Assembly (NCBI RefSeq): GCF_001429625.1 | Contig: NZ_LMSU01000001.1 | Location: 1,734,003-1,798,002, forward strand | Source of the DNA: Nocardioides sp. Soil805 | GTDB lineage: Bacteria > Actinomycetota > Actinomycetes > Propionibacteriales > Nocardioidaceae | DNA length: 64,000 bases | Direction of reading: 5' to 3' | Shown: piece after piece, positions 17,780-24,994 of the stretch | How positions within the stretch are numbered: position 1 is the stretch's first letter | Layout of the letters: the number at the start of each line of letters is the position of its first letter | Made by a program: the position numbers and the translations under genes | Notes under the pieces: model-generated | The model's input: only the letters and a program-made list of their open reading frames with translations | Databases searched by the model: none | What the model was told of the DNA's origin: nothing

Positions 17780-19261
17780 TCAACCCGCAATTCCCTTGGC
17801 AGACAGCCGATTCAGCGCATTGCGCAAGCCCCGGTTGGGGGGCGCTGCCGGCAGGACCCCACACACCGCCGGTAGCGCGTCCTTGAGCTCCACGCCGCGC
17901 AGCATGGAGTAGACGATCGCGACCGTTGGCGTGCGCGAGTGGGCGGCGACGCAGTGCAGCAGCACGGTCTTGCCCTCGTCGCGCAGGTCGGCCACGAGCC
18001 GGGCAGCGTCCATCAGGACGAAGTCGAGGTTGGGGTTCTGCTCCGGCTCCGCCTGATCCATCAGTCGGAAGTTGATGTGCTCGACGACGGCGGGCACCTG
18101 GGTCCGCCCGGTCAGGCAGAGGCTGACGACGACGTCGACCTCGTCGGGGACCGCGTCCAGCACGGTTGCGCCGGAGATCAGCACGCCGTCGTCGTGCGGG
18201 TGCGTGGCGAGCGCGGGCAGGCCGTACTGCAGGTGGGTGTAGTCGATGTGGTCGACCAGCGGCCAGCCGTACTTGCCGGCTGCGCCGTGGTGGACGGCGA
18301 GGAAGGCTAGGTGCTCGAGGTCGCGGGCGCGCAATCCGGGCCAGCCGTGGAGCACGCGGCGCCACGTCGCCGGTACGGCGCTCATGCCCCACCGCGCGCC
18401 GAGGAGAGCGCCAGCGATCGCGGCGACGGTGTCGGTGTCGTGCCCGATGCGGATCGCGGTGGTGATCGAGTCGACGAGGTGGCCGCAGGCGTGGCCGCCG
18501 GTCGGCACGGGGGTGTGGGTGATCGCGGACCACGCCGCCTGGAGGGCGCCGACAGCCCAGCCGTTGCGCGTGAAGGACGACGGCGGCTTGGTCTCGGCCT
18601 CGAGCAGCAGCCCGCGCCACGTGTTCCCGTTGGGCACCCATGGCGCGATGTCGTCGTACGTCGGGAGCTCGCCGTTGAGCACCGCGTGGCGGATCATCAG
18701 GCACCAGACGGCGCATGCCTGCTGGGCGATGTCCTGGTGGTGGGTGAGGGCGCTGATCGCCATCGCGGCCTCGACGAGGCCCTCGGGGTCGTCGAGGTAG
18801 GCGAGAGCGACCGGGCCGGTGCGCATGAGGGAGCCGTTGCCGGCGCTGCGCCCGGAGCGCTCGTGCACGACGCGTGCGGCCTCGGCCATCTCGGCACCGG
18901 TCGGGTTGCGCCCGGCGCGGCTGAGGACGGCGGAGGTCTGGATGCCGACGTCGGCGGGGCCGCCGGCGTACCAGTCGGCGAAGCCCTTCGCGATCTGCGT
19001 GAGCGCCTCGGGCGTGCGTAGGTCGACGCCGGTGGCGGCGACCCGGGCGATGGCTACTGCTTGGGAGGTGTCGTCGGTCCACTCGCCGGGAGCGAAGTTG
19101 CCGAGGCCGCCGCCGATCATGGTGGGCACGAGGTCGGGTAACACGTGGGCGAACTCGTAGCCGGCGCCGAGGGCGTCCCCAGCGGCTGCTGCGATGAGCA
19201 CGCCGCAGGCGCGGTCGGCCTGGGCGGGTGTGAGTCGGATGGGCATGGTGGCTTCTCTCAT
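17780..19261 (-). CDS. ADP-ribosylglycohydrolase fused to a dual-specificity phosphatase
   Basis: A 493-residue two-domain enzyme. Residues about 10-310 are an ADP-ribosylglycohydrolase (DraG/ARH3 fold): GVLIAAAAGDALGAGYE, the acidic pair in EWTDDTSQAVAI, and the distal metal-binding segment IGHDTDTVAAIAG, so the binuclear Mg site looks intact. Residues about 345-493 are a dual-specificity/tyrosine phosphatase with the P-loop HCVAAHSRT (Cys-x5-Arg) near 436-444. The combination suggests sequential removal of an ADP-ribose or ADP-ribose-phosphate mark, or processing of a phosphorylated nucleotide derivative. The start ATG 19261 overlaps the preceding stop (ATGA); MPIR at 19246 is an alternative. 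A related free-standing phosphatase at 28832-29439 is frameshifted. Confidence 0.88.
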   Translation of the reverse strand: MREATMPIRLTPAQADRACGVLIAAAAGDALGAGYEFAHVLPDLVPTMIGGGLGNFAPGEWTDDTSQAVAIARVAATGVDLRTPEALTQIAKGFADWYAGGPADVGIQTSAVLSRAGRNPTGAEMAEAARVVHERSGRSAGNGSLMRTGPVALAYLDDPEGLVEAAMAISALTHHQDIAQQACAVWCLMIRHAVLNGELPTYDDIAPWVPNGNTWRGLLLEAETKPPSSFTRNGWAVGALQAAWSAITHTPVPTGGHACGHLVDSITTAIRIGHDTDTVAAIAGALLGARWGMSAVPATWRRVLHGWPGLRARDLEHLAFLAVHHGAAGKYGWPLVDHIDYTHLQYGLPALATHPHDDGVLISGATVLDAVPDEVDVVVSLCLTGRTQVPAVVEHINFRLMDQAEPEQNPNLDFVLMDAARLVADLRDEGKTVLLHCVAAHSRTPTVAIVYSMLRGVELKDALPAVCGVLPAAPPNRGLRNALNRLSAKGIAG

Positions 19262-20040
19262 CGGGCGGCGAGGATGCGGTTGGCGACCTTCACCACGCGG
19301 TCCCGGCTGGGGAGCGTCGCGGTGTCGGTCATGGGGAGGTCACGGGCGGCGACGATCAACGAGGACTCGATGGCCAAGGTGCGTCGGTGGGTCGCCAGCA
19401 GGGCGTGGAGGCGGACCCGAGCGGTGCCGCCGGTGATGTGGCGGCGTACGACGGCCTCGGGGCAGTTGGGGTTGCGCAGGATGCCGATGATCTCGTCGTC
19501 CACCCCGTTGGCAGTGAGCTCCAGCCAGCCTGCGGGCAGGCAGCGCAGCGCGGCGTACTCCCCTCCGCTCTTGCCCTGCCACCTGGCGCGTGCGCGCCCT
19601 CCCACGGCGGCGAGCTGCAGCTCTTTGCCGGTGAGGTCCTTCCGTCCGGACAGGACTCGGATCTCCCACGCCGACGGCTTCGCGTCGAGCACGGCCCGCG
19701 CTGTAGCCACGGGCAGCGCGGGGTCGCGCATGACGTCCCACTGGAAGCGCGACTTGCGCAGGAAGTCGACCGAGCAGTCCTCGCGGTAGAGCATCGCGAG
19801 CTCAGCGAGGCGGTCCTCGCGCGGCAGCCCGGCCTCGAGCAGCTCGGCGAACGTGACGAGCGGGCCGGCGACCGCTGCCGCCAGGCGCGCACCCGACGCC
19901 GTCCGGAGCGTCTCGAGCAGGCGCTCCTTGCGTGCCCGCGCTACGGCAATCGTCGAAGCCTTGGGTACGGCGTTGCCACTGCTCGGCATGACGGGCTCCA
20001 TGCTGCTGGCGAACGAAGCGAATCTGTCGTTCACGTGCAT
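19258..20040 (-). CDS. Helical repeat protein, variant-leucine-rich-repeat (LRV)-like
   Basis: A 260-residue soluble protein between the TY-Chap-like gene and the ADP-ribosylglycohydrolase fusion, overlapping both (TGATG at 20038-20042 and ATGA at 19258-19261). From about residue 95 onward the sequence shows irregular repeats such as DPALPVATARAVLDAKP and NPNCPEAVVRRHI, the pattern seen in LRV/HEAT-like repeat proteins, which usually form an alpha solenoid for protein binding. The N-terminal 80 residues are basic and Ala-rich. No enzyme motif is visible. Most likely it is a scaffold or substrate-recognition subunit for its co-translated partners; this is inference from position and repeat character. 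Confidence 0.6.
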   Translation of the reverse strand: MHVNDRFASFASSMEPVMPSSGNAVPKASTIAVARARKERLLETLRTASGARLAAAVAGPLVTFAELLEAGLPREDRLAELAMLYREDCSVDFLRKSRFQWDVMRDPALPVATARAVLDAKPSAWEIRVLSGRKDLTGKELQLAAVGGRARARWQGKSGGEYAALRCLPAGWLELTANGVDDEIIGILRNPNCPEAVVRRHITGGTARVRLHALLATHRRTLAIESSLIVAARDLPMTDTATLPSRDRVVKVANRILAAR

Positions 20041-20972
20041 CACGCCACCCGCCCGCCGACGCGCAGGGCTAGGTCGTCACGGGTGGCCGTCATCGTCGCA
20101 AGGAAGACGTCGACCATCGCGTCGAGGTGCCCGGGAGCGAACGGCAGTGCGGGGATGACGATGTGCTGCCACACCGTGCGCTCGCGCATCGACCACTTCA
20201 CCAGCGGGTTGTCGCGGTTGAGCAGGCCGATGTCCACCGCAGTGGCGCGGCGGGAGTACACGCCGTGGACGACGCGGGCGAAGATCTCGACTGCCGGCAT
20301 GTCATCGCGGGCCCGCAGCCAGACCGGCTGGTCCAGGTGCGTGAGCACGACGTCTCCGTCGTCGTCGACGGTGGGCTCCTCGTCGTACTTGGCGTGGAGC
20401 GTCATGCGGATCATCGCCAGCAGGTCGTCGCGGTCCTCGGGCTGCAGGACCATCGGCTCGAAGGGCTGCTCGACGGGCACGTCCTCGCTCGCGCTCAGCC
20501 CGAGCTCCGCTGCCCCGTCGGCGTTGCGCCCCCAGGCTCGGTAGGTCAGGAACTGCGGGTGGGCGACCCCGAACGCCTGGCGCAGTGAGGCGACCACGAG
20601 GGCCGCGATGTTCCTCGCGTCCTCGACCGGGCGCTCGACGTACCAATTGGGCTCGTCCTCCTCGTTGCCGCTCCACCCCATCGTCCGGAGCGACTCGCAC
20701 CATTCGTCGGTCAGGACGTACGCCGGCGCGAGGTAGACGTTGCCGCTGAGCTCGGCGCGCACCATCCCTGGGCCGAAGCCCGCGAACTGCGCGTAGGGCC
20801 GCGTGCCGTCGTCGTCGCCCTCGGGCAGCTCGACGATGAGGTGGTCGCTCTCGTCGCGCATCCGGGGCAGCTGCGCGGTCAGGCCGTGGGCCAGGTCGTT
20901 CCACGCCTTGTCGAGCTCGTGGTCGGAGCTCTCGGTGTGGGCAGTCTCGCCGCCCTGGTGCCGGTCGTTCAT
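20040..20972 (-). CDS. TY-Chap (T3SS/YbjN chaperone-like) protein
   Basis: A 310-residue acidic protein starting at ATG 20972 after a strong AAAGGGGAA ribosome site. It has the composition and beta/alpha pattern of the TY-Chap group (domains related to type III secretion chaperones and YbjN), with tandem units: about 25-140 (LIVELPEGDDDG, YAQFAGFGPGMVRAELS) and 150-300. TY-Chap proteins are known mainly from NAD/ADP-ribose-centred gene neighbourhoods of actinobacteria, where a peptide-binding chaperone role has been proposed; I recognise the family from memory, not by search. It is the first gene of the operon leading to the ADP-ribosylglycohydrolase fusion and is divergent from an NrtR-type regulator, so control by ADP-ribose or NAD is likely. 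Confidence 0.65.
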   Translation of the reverse strand: MNDRHQGGETAHTESSDHELDKAWNDLAHGLTAQLPRMRDESDHLIVELPEGDDDGTRPYAQFAGFGPGMVRAELSGNVYLAPAYVLTDEWCESLRTMGWSGNEEDEPNWYVERPVEDARNIAALVVASLRQAFGVAHPQFLTYRAWGRNADGAAELGLSASEDVPVEQPFEPMVLQPEDRDDLLAMIRMTLHAKYDEEPTVDDDGDVVLTHLDQPVWLRARDDMPAVEIFARVVHGVYSRRATAVDIGLLNRDNPLVKWSMRERTVWQHIVIPALPFAPGHLDAMVDVFLATMTATRDDLALRVGGRVA

Positions 20973-21004
20973 GGCATTCCCCTTTAGCACTCTGCTGTCT
21001 CTAA

Positions 21005-21031
21005 ACATTAACACGCGCATCGCGCTAATGT
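21005..21031. promoter_or_regulatory. Palindrome, candidate NrtR operator
   Basis: An inverted repeat with outer arms ACATTA and TAATGT and further matching C/G positions inside (CG...CG) is centred at 21018 in the 66-bp gap between the TY-Chap gene (minus) and the nrtR-like gene (plus, start 21039). It ends 7 bp before the nrtR start, so bound protein would block both transcripts. NrtR proteins bind palindromes of about this size. Confidence 0.6.
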
Positions 21032-21038
21032 CTGCCGC

Positions 21039-21728
21039 ATGGCTGATCTCGACTCATTTCCCCGACCCGGTGTCACTGTCGATGTCGCTGTGCTGACCGT
21101 AAGTCGACCGTCCGAAACAATCCCCGAGCTGCGAGTCCTGGTGCAGGACCGCCGGGATCCTGCCGGCCGCTCGCTGCCGGGTGGATTCATCCGGGAGCGC
21201 TGGACGGTGGACCGGACCGTGGACGACGTCCTGCGACGGAAGGTCGGCATTGAGCCGTCCGACCGCAACCGGCCCCGGCTGCTCCGGCTCTTCGACGACC
21301 CCGAGCGCGACGACCGCAGCTGGGTGATCTCAGCCGCGCACTCGCTCTCCCTACCGGAGCCCGAGCTGTTGGACGCCAATGGCGACTTGGTGCCTGTGAG
21401 TTCCGACGGGCGGCTGCATGGCGAGCCGCGCCTGCTCTTCGACCACGACGAGATCGTCTCTGCCGCGGTCGAGGCGCTGCGAGAGCGCTACGAGATCCGC
21501 TATCGCTACGTCGACATCCATCCCGACCCCGACGGCTTCCTTCCCGAGCCCTTCACCCTGCGCCAGCTGCGCAAGATGCACGAGGCCGTGGTGGGCGCCG
21601 AGCTGCACAAGGACAACTTCAACCGGCGGATGCGGGAGTACGTCGAGCCGCTCACGCGCCACGGGAAGGTCGTCGTCTCCGACGGGCTCCGCGGGCGGCC
21701 GGCGACGCTCTATCGCAAGCGGCGCTGA
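21039..21728 (+). CDS. nrtR: NrtR-type Nudix-domain transcription regulator
   Basis: A 229-residue regulator with an N-terminal Nudix-like domain (about 12-150) and a C-terminal winged helix (about 165-229). The Nudix box is degenerate (GGFIRERWTVDRTVDDVLRR lacks the catalytic RE-UxEE residues), as in NrtR proteins, which bind rather than hydrolyse ADP-ribose. The C-terminus has the NrtR pattern FTLRQLRKMHEAVVG, NFNRRMREYVEP and RGRPATLYRK. NrtR repressors control NAD synthesis genes and release DNA on binding ADP-ribose. Here no NAD biosynthesis gene is adjacent; instead it faces the TY-Chap/ADP-ribosylglycohydrolase operon across a palindrome. It is therefore a candidate sensor of NAD or ADP-ribose change during infection. 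Its 3' end overlaps the convergent SIR2 gene by 19 bp. Confidence 0.85.
   Translation: MADLDSFPRPGVTVDVAVLTVSRPSETIPELRVLVQDRRDPAGRSLPGGFIRERWTVDRTVDDVLRRKVGIEPSDRNRPRLLRLFDDPERDDRSWVISAAHSLSLPEPELLDANGDLVPVSSDGRLHGEPRLLFDHDEIVSAAVEALRERYEIRYRYVDIHPDPDGFLPEPFTLRQLRKMHEAVVGAELHKDNFNRRMREYVEPLTRHGKVVVSDGLRGRPATLYRKRR
21110..21122 (-). promoter_or_regulatory. Copy of the shared GATTGTTTCGGAC element inside nrtR
   Basis: On the minus strand this 13-base stretch is identical to the core of the element upstream of the zinc-ribbon protein gene (26514-26539). It lies in the nrtR coding sequence, about 140 bp upstream of the TY-Chap start and oriented towards it. The downstream half of the element is not conserved, so it may be chance or an upstream promoter of the operon. 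Confidence 0.3.
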
Positions 21729-23218
21729 TTCTCGCCCTGGACGCCGAGCTCCTCCAGCCGACGGACCAGGGGAGCCCACTTGCTGATCCCGCGCTTCGAC
21801 ATGCGGTCATAGAGCGCGCGGACATCGGCGGCCAAGGCCGCGTCCTCCCGATCGTTGAGTAGGCCGTCAAACCGCTCGTCGAGCAGCCACGAGGACGTGC
21901 GTGCTGCGTGGAACGCGATCCGGTCGAGTACCAGCTCCAAGGCGCGGAAGCCGGACATGCCCACTTCGTCCGGCAGGTTGATCCAGTCGAGCTGACCATC
22001 CCAGAGCTGCCCGCGGAGCTTGTCGCCCTTGGAGTCCAGGACCGTCCCGAACGTCGCGGTGCCGCCCTTCTGATGCTGGACGCGGTACTCGTCCACCTCG
22101 TGGGCCAAGCGGATCACGTTGTCATCGGTCATCGATACCCCGACCGCGAGGAGCCGCTTCGTAAGCAGAAGCGACTGCAGGACGGCGGCCGAGGGCCGGT
22201 TCGCTGCGTCGTACCGCACCATGTGCCGCCGCGTGAGGACGATCTGCTCCGGGTGATCAACATCGCCGTGGAGCTTGAGGATCCAACGATCCGCACCGTG
22301 GGCGGAGGCCCAGGGCATCACGCTCTTGATGTCTTTGCCGGTCGCGAATACAGCAGCTTCGTAGAGGACGTCATAGTTGGTCGTCACCACCTGGTGGCAG
22401 TCCAGCCCTGCCAGCAGAACATGAGGGAGGGATGGCCGCTTGGCTGGCTTGATCAGCTCGGCCACCTGCCGCTTGAACCCATCCTTGTCGACACGTTCGA
22501 TCAGCTCCGCGCGGTCGGTCAGGCTTATGTCGAGCCCTTCTCCGGGCGGTTCCATGCCAAAGCGCCGCTCCAGGCCCTCGATCAATGCCCCCCACCCGGG
22601 CAGCCCTGCCGCCGCGCTGACCCCGGCGCCGAGCAGGAGAGCCAGGTGGCCACTGCGCGCGCTGTTCGCCAGATCGACGGCAGACTCCTCGAGCCGGCCG
22701 GGAAGCCGCGGCGCGACCTTGCGCCTCGCGTACTGGGCTGCCGCGTAGACAGCAGGATCGGGCGTCACCAGCGCTATGTCGAGATCGAGGCGCTTGGCAG
22801 TCGTGGTCAGGCGCTCAACGAGCAGATGCAACACCTTGCCGCGGTCCTCGGAATACCCTCCCAGCCCGATGCCGATGACTGGGAGCGCGACGAGAGGCAG
22901 CGTGCCCTCGCCTCGCTTCAATGGGTAGGAGTCCCGAAACTTGTCGACGCGCTCCAATGCCCCCACGATGCGATCAAGGATGAATGCGTAGTCCTCACTC
23001 CCGTCCCCTGTGCTGACCGCCCAGACCCGATCGGGCGCCTCCTTCATCCGCCCATAGCCTCGGTCCCACCCTGGCGGCACTCGCGGCGACGCTCCGACGA
23101 GGTCACGCCACCCGGGGTTGAAATTGAACGCCGCGTCCACCGGGATGAGTGCCGCGTCGTGGATCACCGACTCGATCCGGCCGTGGACGACGAAGAGGTG
23201 GCCCGCATGCTCGTTCAT
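21710..23218 (-). CDS. SIR2-family protein with N-terminal macro-like domain
   Basis: A 502-residue protein starting at ATG 23218 (MNEHAGHLF). Residues about 5-170 resemble a macro-type ADP-ribose-binding fold: HLFVVHGRIESVIHDAALIPVDA, a glycine-rich loop VIGIGLGGYSEDRG and a closing YAAAQYARRKV. Residues about 190-430 form a SIR2 domain: LLLGAGVSAAAGLPGW (NAD-binding GAG and GxPxW), VVTTNYD and the catalytic His in LKLHGDVDH. SIR2 proteins of prokaryotic immunity typically hydrolyse NAD on phage sensing, and a macro module could bind the ADP-ribose product or a modified target. It converges with nrtR, overlapping by 19 bp. A sirtuin deacylase role cannot be excluded, but the SIR2_2-like spacing favours NADase. 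Confidence 0.8.
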   Translation of the reverse strand: MNEHAGHLFVVHGRIESVIHDAALIPVDAAFNFNPGWRDLVGASPRVPPGWDRGYGRMKEAPDRVWAVSTGDGSEDYAFILDRIVGALERVDKFRDSYPLKRGEGTLPLVALPVIGIGLGGYSEDRGKVLHLLVERLTTTAKRLDLDIALVTPDPAVYAAAQYARRKVAPRLPGRLEESAVDLANSARSGHLALLLGAGVSAAAGLPGWGALIEGLERRFGMEPPGEGLDISLTDRAELIERVDKDGFKRQVAELIKPAKRPSLPHVLLAGLDCHQVVTTNYDVLYEAAVFATGKDIKSVMPWASAHGADRWILKLHGDVDHPEQIVLTRRHMVRYDAANRPSAAVLQSLLLTKRLLAVGVSMTDDNVIRLAHEVDEYRVQHQKGGTATFGTVLDSKGDKLRGQLWDGQLDWINLPDEVGMSGFRALELVLDRIAFHAARTSSWLLDERFDGLLNDREDAALAADVRALYDRMSKRGISKWAPLVRRLEELGVQGENQRRLR

Positions 23219-23350
23219 GCCGGCGAGTATGCCGGTCGCCCACGCCACGACGACACGGCTTCTGCGATCCCGCCCGCGTGTCAGCGCCGTCGCCTACCGT
23301 CCACATTGTGAGGCCGACAGAAGGCTCGGCCCCGGATCAATGGAGGCAGT

Positions 23351-23869
23351 GTGTCGGAGCTCGCCCGCACGATCGCCGCGGAGGCCCATGCATCCCAACG
23401 GGACAAGCTCGGGCGCGACTACGTCGACGCGCACCTTCGGCCCATCGCCGAGGCAGCAGCCGTGTTTGGCCCTGAGGCCGAGGCAGCCGGCTGGCTCCAC
23501 GACGTCCTCGAGGACACCGAGATCAGTGCTGCCGACTTGCGGGAGCACGGCATCCCGGAGCACGTCATCGACGCCATCGAGTCGGTCACCAAGGTCCCGG
23601 GCCAGGAGTACGACGAGCTGATCGCCCACACCTGCCAGCATCCGTTGGGTCGGCTCGTGAAGCTGGTCGACAACGCGTGGAACATCGCGTGCAACCCAGC
23701 CTTGGCCCAGGTCAAGCCTGACAAGGCGCACGACCTCATGACCCGGAAGTACCTGCCGGCACGAGAGCGGCTCCTTGCCGCGTGCGAACTCGACGCGGAC
23801 TCGCCCGAGGCGCTGCGGGTCGACGAGATCCTGCACAGCCATCTCGTCCGTCTGCACGCGGGAGGCTGA
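23351..23869 (+). CDS. HD-domain hydrolase of the RelA/SpoT (MESH1-like) type
   Basis: A 172-residue stand-alone HD phosphohydrolase starting at GTG 23351 after GGAGG. The metal site of SpoT-type hydrolases is visible: an N-terminal His in EAHASQRDKLGRDY, the HD pair in GWLHDVLEDTEIS and the distal Asp in RLVKLVDNAWN, with ESVTKVPGQEYDE between. Such small enzymes can hydrolyse (p)ppGpp or related nucleotides; lengths near 180 fit MESH1-type proteins. There is no synthetase domain. A 37-residue zinc ribbon is encoded 5 bp downstream and is presumably co-expressed. In this setting a role in clearing a nucleotide alarmone or signal is plausible. Confidence 0.8.
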   Translation: MSELARTIAAEAHASQRDKLGRDYVDAHLRPIAEAAAVFGPEAEAAGWLHDVLEDTEISAADLREHGIPEHVIDAIESVTKVPGQEYDELIAHTCQHPLGRLVKLVDNAWNIACNPALAQVKPDKAHDLMTRKYLPARERLLAACELDADSPEALRVDEILHSHLVRLHAGG

Positions 23870-23874
23870 GCCGC

Positions 23875-23988
23875 ATGGCCAGATGGATCTGTGAGTACTG
23901 CACGTCGACCGGCACGGTGCCCGAGGGCGAGAGTGCCGAGCAGATGAGCTGCCCCAACTGCGGCGAGCCCGTGATGGAGGAGTGGTGA
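23875..23988 (+). CDS. 37-residue zinc-ribbon miniprotein
   Basis: Starts at ATG 23875 (MARWICEYCTSTGTVPEG), five bases after the HD hydrolase stop. Two CxxC pairs, ICEYC and SCPNCGE, separated by about 19 residues make a complete treble-clef/zinc-ribbon scaffold, and the protein ends acidic (VMEEW). The longer in-frame reading from 23782 is a shadow within the hydrolase gene. Such miniproteins often serve as adaptors for protein or nucleic acid. The 7-bp convergent gap to the WYL gene leaves no space for more. Confidence 0.7.
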   Translation: MARWICEYCTSTGTVPEGESAEQMSCPNCGEPVMEEW

Positions 23989-23995
23989 GAGTTGC

Positions 23996-24994
23996 TCAGC
24001 CCGTCGGGCGCCCTGCCGACTCGTGATGCTGCAGGAGCTCCTCGACGAGGCCCATCGCATCTGGCAGGACCGATCCCGGTGAGATGACGCGGGTCGAGGG
24101 ACCGCTCGCGAGCATGATCAGGCCCACCCGCTCCCCGACCGGCGCCAGCAGCTCGAGGTCGGCTGTGAAGGTCGCCTCGTCCTCGGCCACTACCGTCACG
24201 CTCTCGGCGTGCTGCCGCGCGGCCCAGCGGGCATCCTGCGCGAGCTCCATGCGGACCGTGGTTGTCGCACGTTGTTTCGTGAGCAGGGAGTCTGCTCCCG
24301 ATGGCGGCTCGAAGCCCTCGTCGAGCACCTCGATCAGCCTGAGGTTCGAGACAAGGAACGTTCGCAGGTTGCCCTCCGGTCCGACTGGTCCGGCGTCGAC
24401 CTCCCACCCGCGGCGGGTCTGGACCAGGCGGAGTGGCTCGATGACACGGTCGGTCACACCGGGTCGCCAGGCCCGTGAGTAGACGATCCGCACCTTGCGG
24501 CGCTGCTCCTGGGCGTCCTGGAGGTCCCTGACGTGGCGGTTCCAGTCACCGACGTACGGCGCCGCGGCCGTGCCGCCGTACATCGTCTCGGCGATGACCG
24601 CGAGCGCGTCGGCCAGATCGGATTCGTCCGGGTCGACCTCGAGCAGGGCGATACCCGCGGTATAGAGCGTGGCGAGGTCACCGGCAGACAGGTGCTCCGC
24701 ACCGAGTCCGGGGGCTGCGTCCGGCACGATGCGCACGATCGTGCCCCCGGAGCCACCCGTCGCCTCGTCTGCGTCCGGCTGGACGAACTCCAAGGCAGGC
24801 TTGCGGAAGATGTCGAACGACCAGCCCCATGACTCCAGGTCGAGATAGGTGAGGAGGTCCTCGCGCATGTCCTCCACGTCGACCCCGAACTGGGTGGCGA
24901 GCTCGCCGAGCGGAAGGCCGTCCGGGTACGCCGTCAGGACGTTGATGACCTCCGGCAGGCGGGCAAGGCGCTGGAGGAACTTCGGCCCGGCCAT
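23996..24994 (-). CDS. WYL-domain regulator (second of a pair)
   Basis: A 332-residue protein with an N-terminal winged-helix (about 1-65, ELATQFGVDVEDMREDL), a middle WYL domain (about 155-225, RRKVRIVYSRAWRPGVTDRVIEPLRLV followed by WEVDAG) and a C-terminal WCX-type domain. The start ATG 24994 overlaps the stop of the upstream WYL gene (TGATG), giving a PafB-PafC-like arrangement of two co-translated WYL proteins acting as a heterodimer. PafBC activates the DNA damage response in actinobacteria and is known to respond to single-stranded DNA; whether this is the genomic PafBC pair or an island-specific duplicate cannot be judged here. No proteasome genes are adjacent, so I favour a separate regulator. 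Confidence 0.8.
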   Translation of the reverse strand: MAGPKFLQRLARLPEVINVLTAYPDGLPLGELATQFGVDVEDMREDLLTYLDLESWGWSFDIFRKPALEFVQPDADEATGGSGGTIVRIVPDAAPGLGAEHLSAGDLATLYTAGIALLEVDPDESDLADALAVIAETMYGGTAAAPYVGDWNRHVRDLQDAQEQRRKVRIVYSRAWRPGVTDRVIEPLRLVQTRRGWEVDAGPVGPEGNLRTFLVSNLRLIEVLDEGFEPPSGADSLLTKQRATTTVRMELAQDARWAARQHAESVTVVAEDEATFTADLELLAPVGERVGLIMLASGPSTRVISPGSVLPDAMGLVEELLQHHESAGRPTG

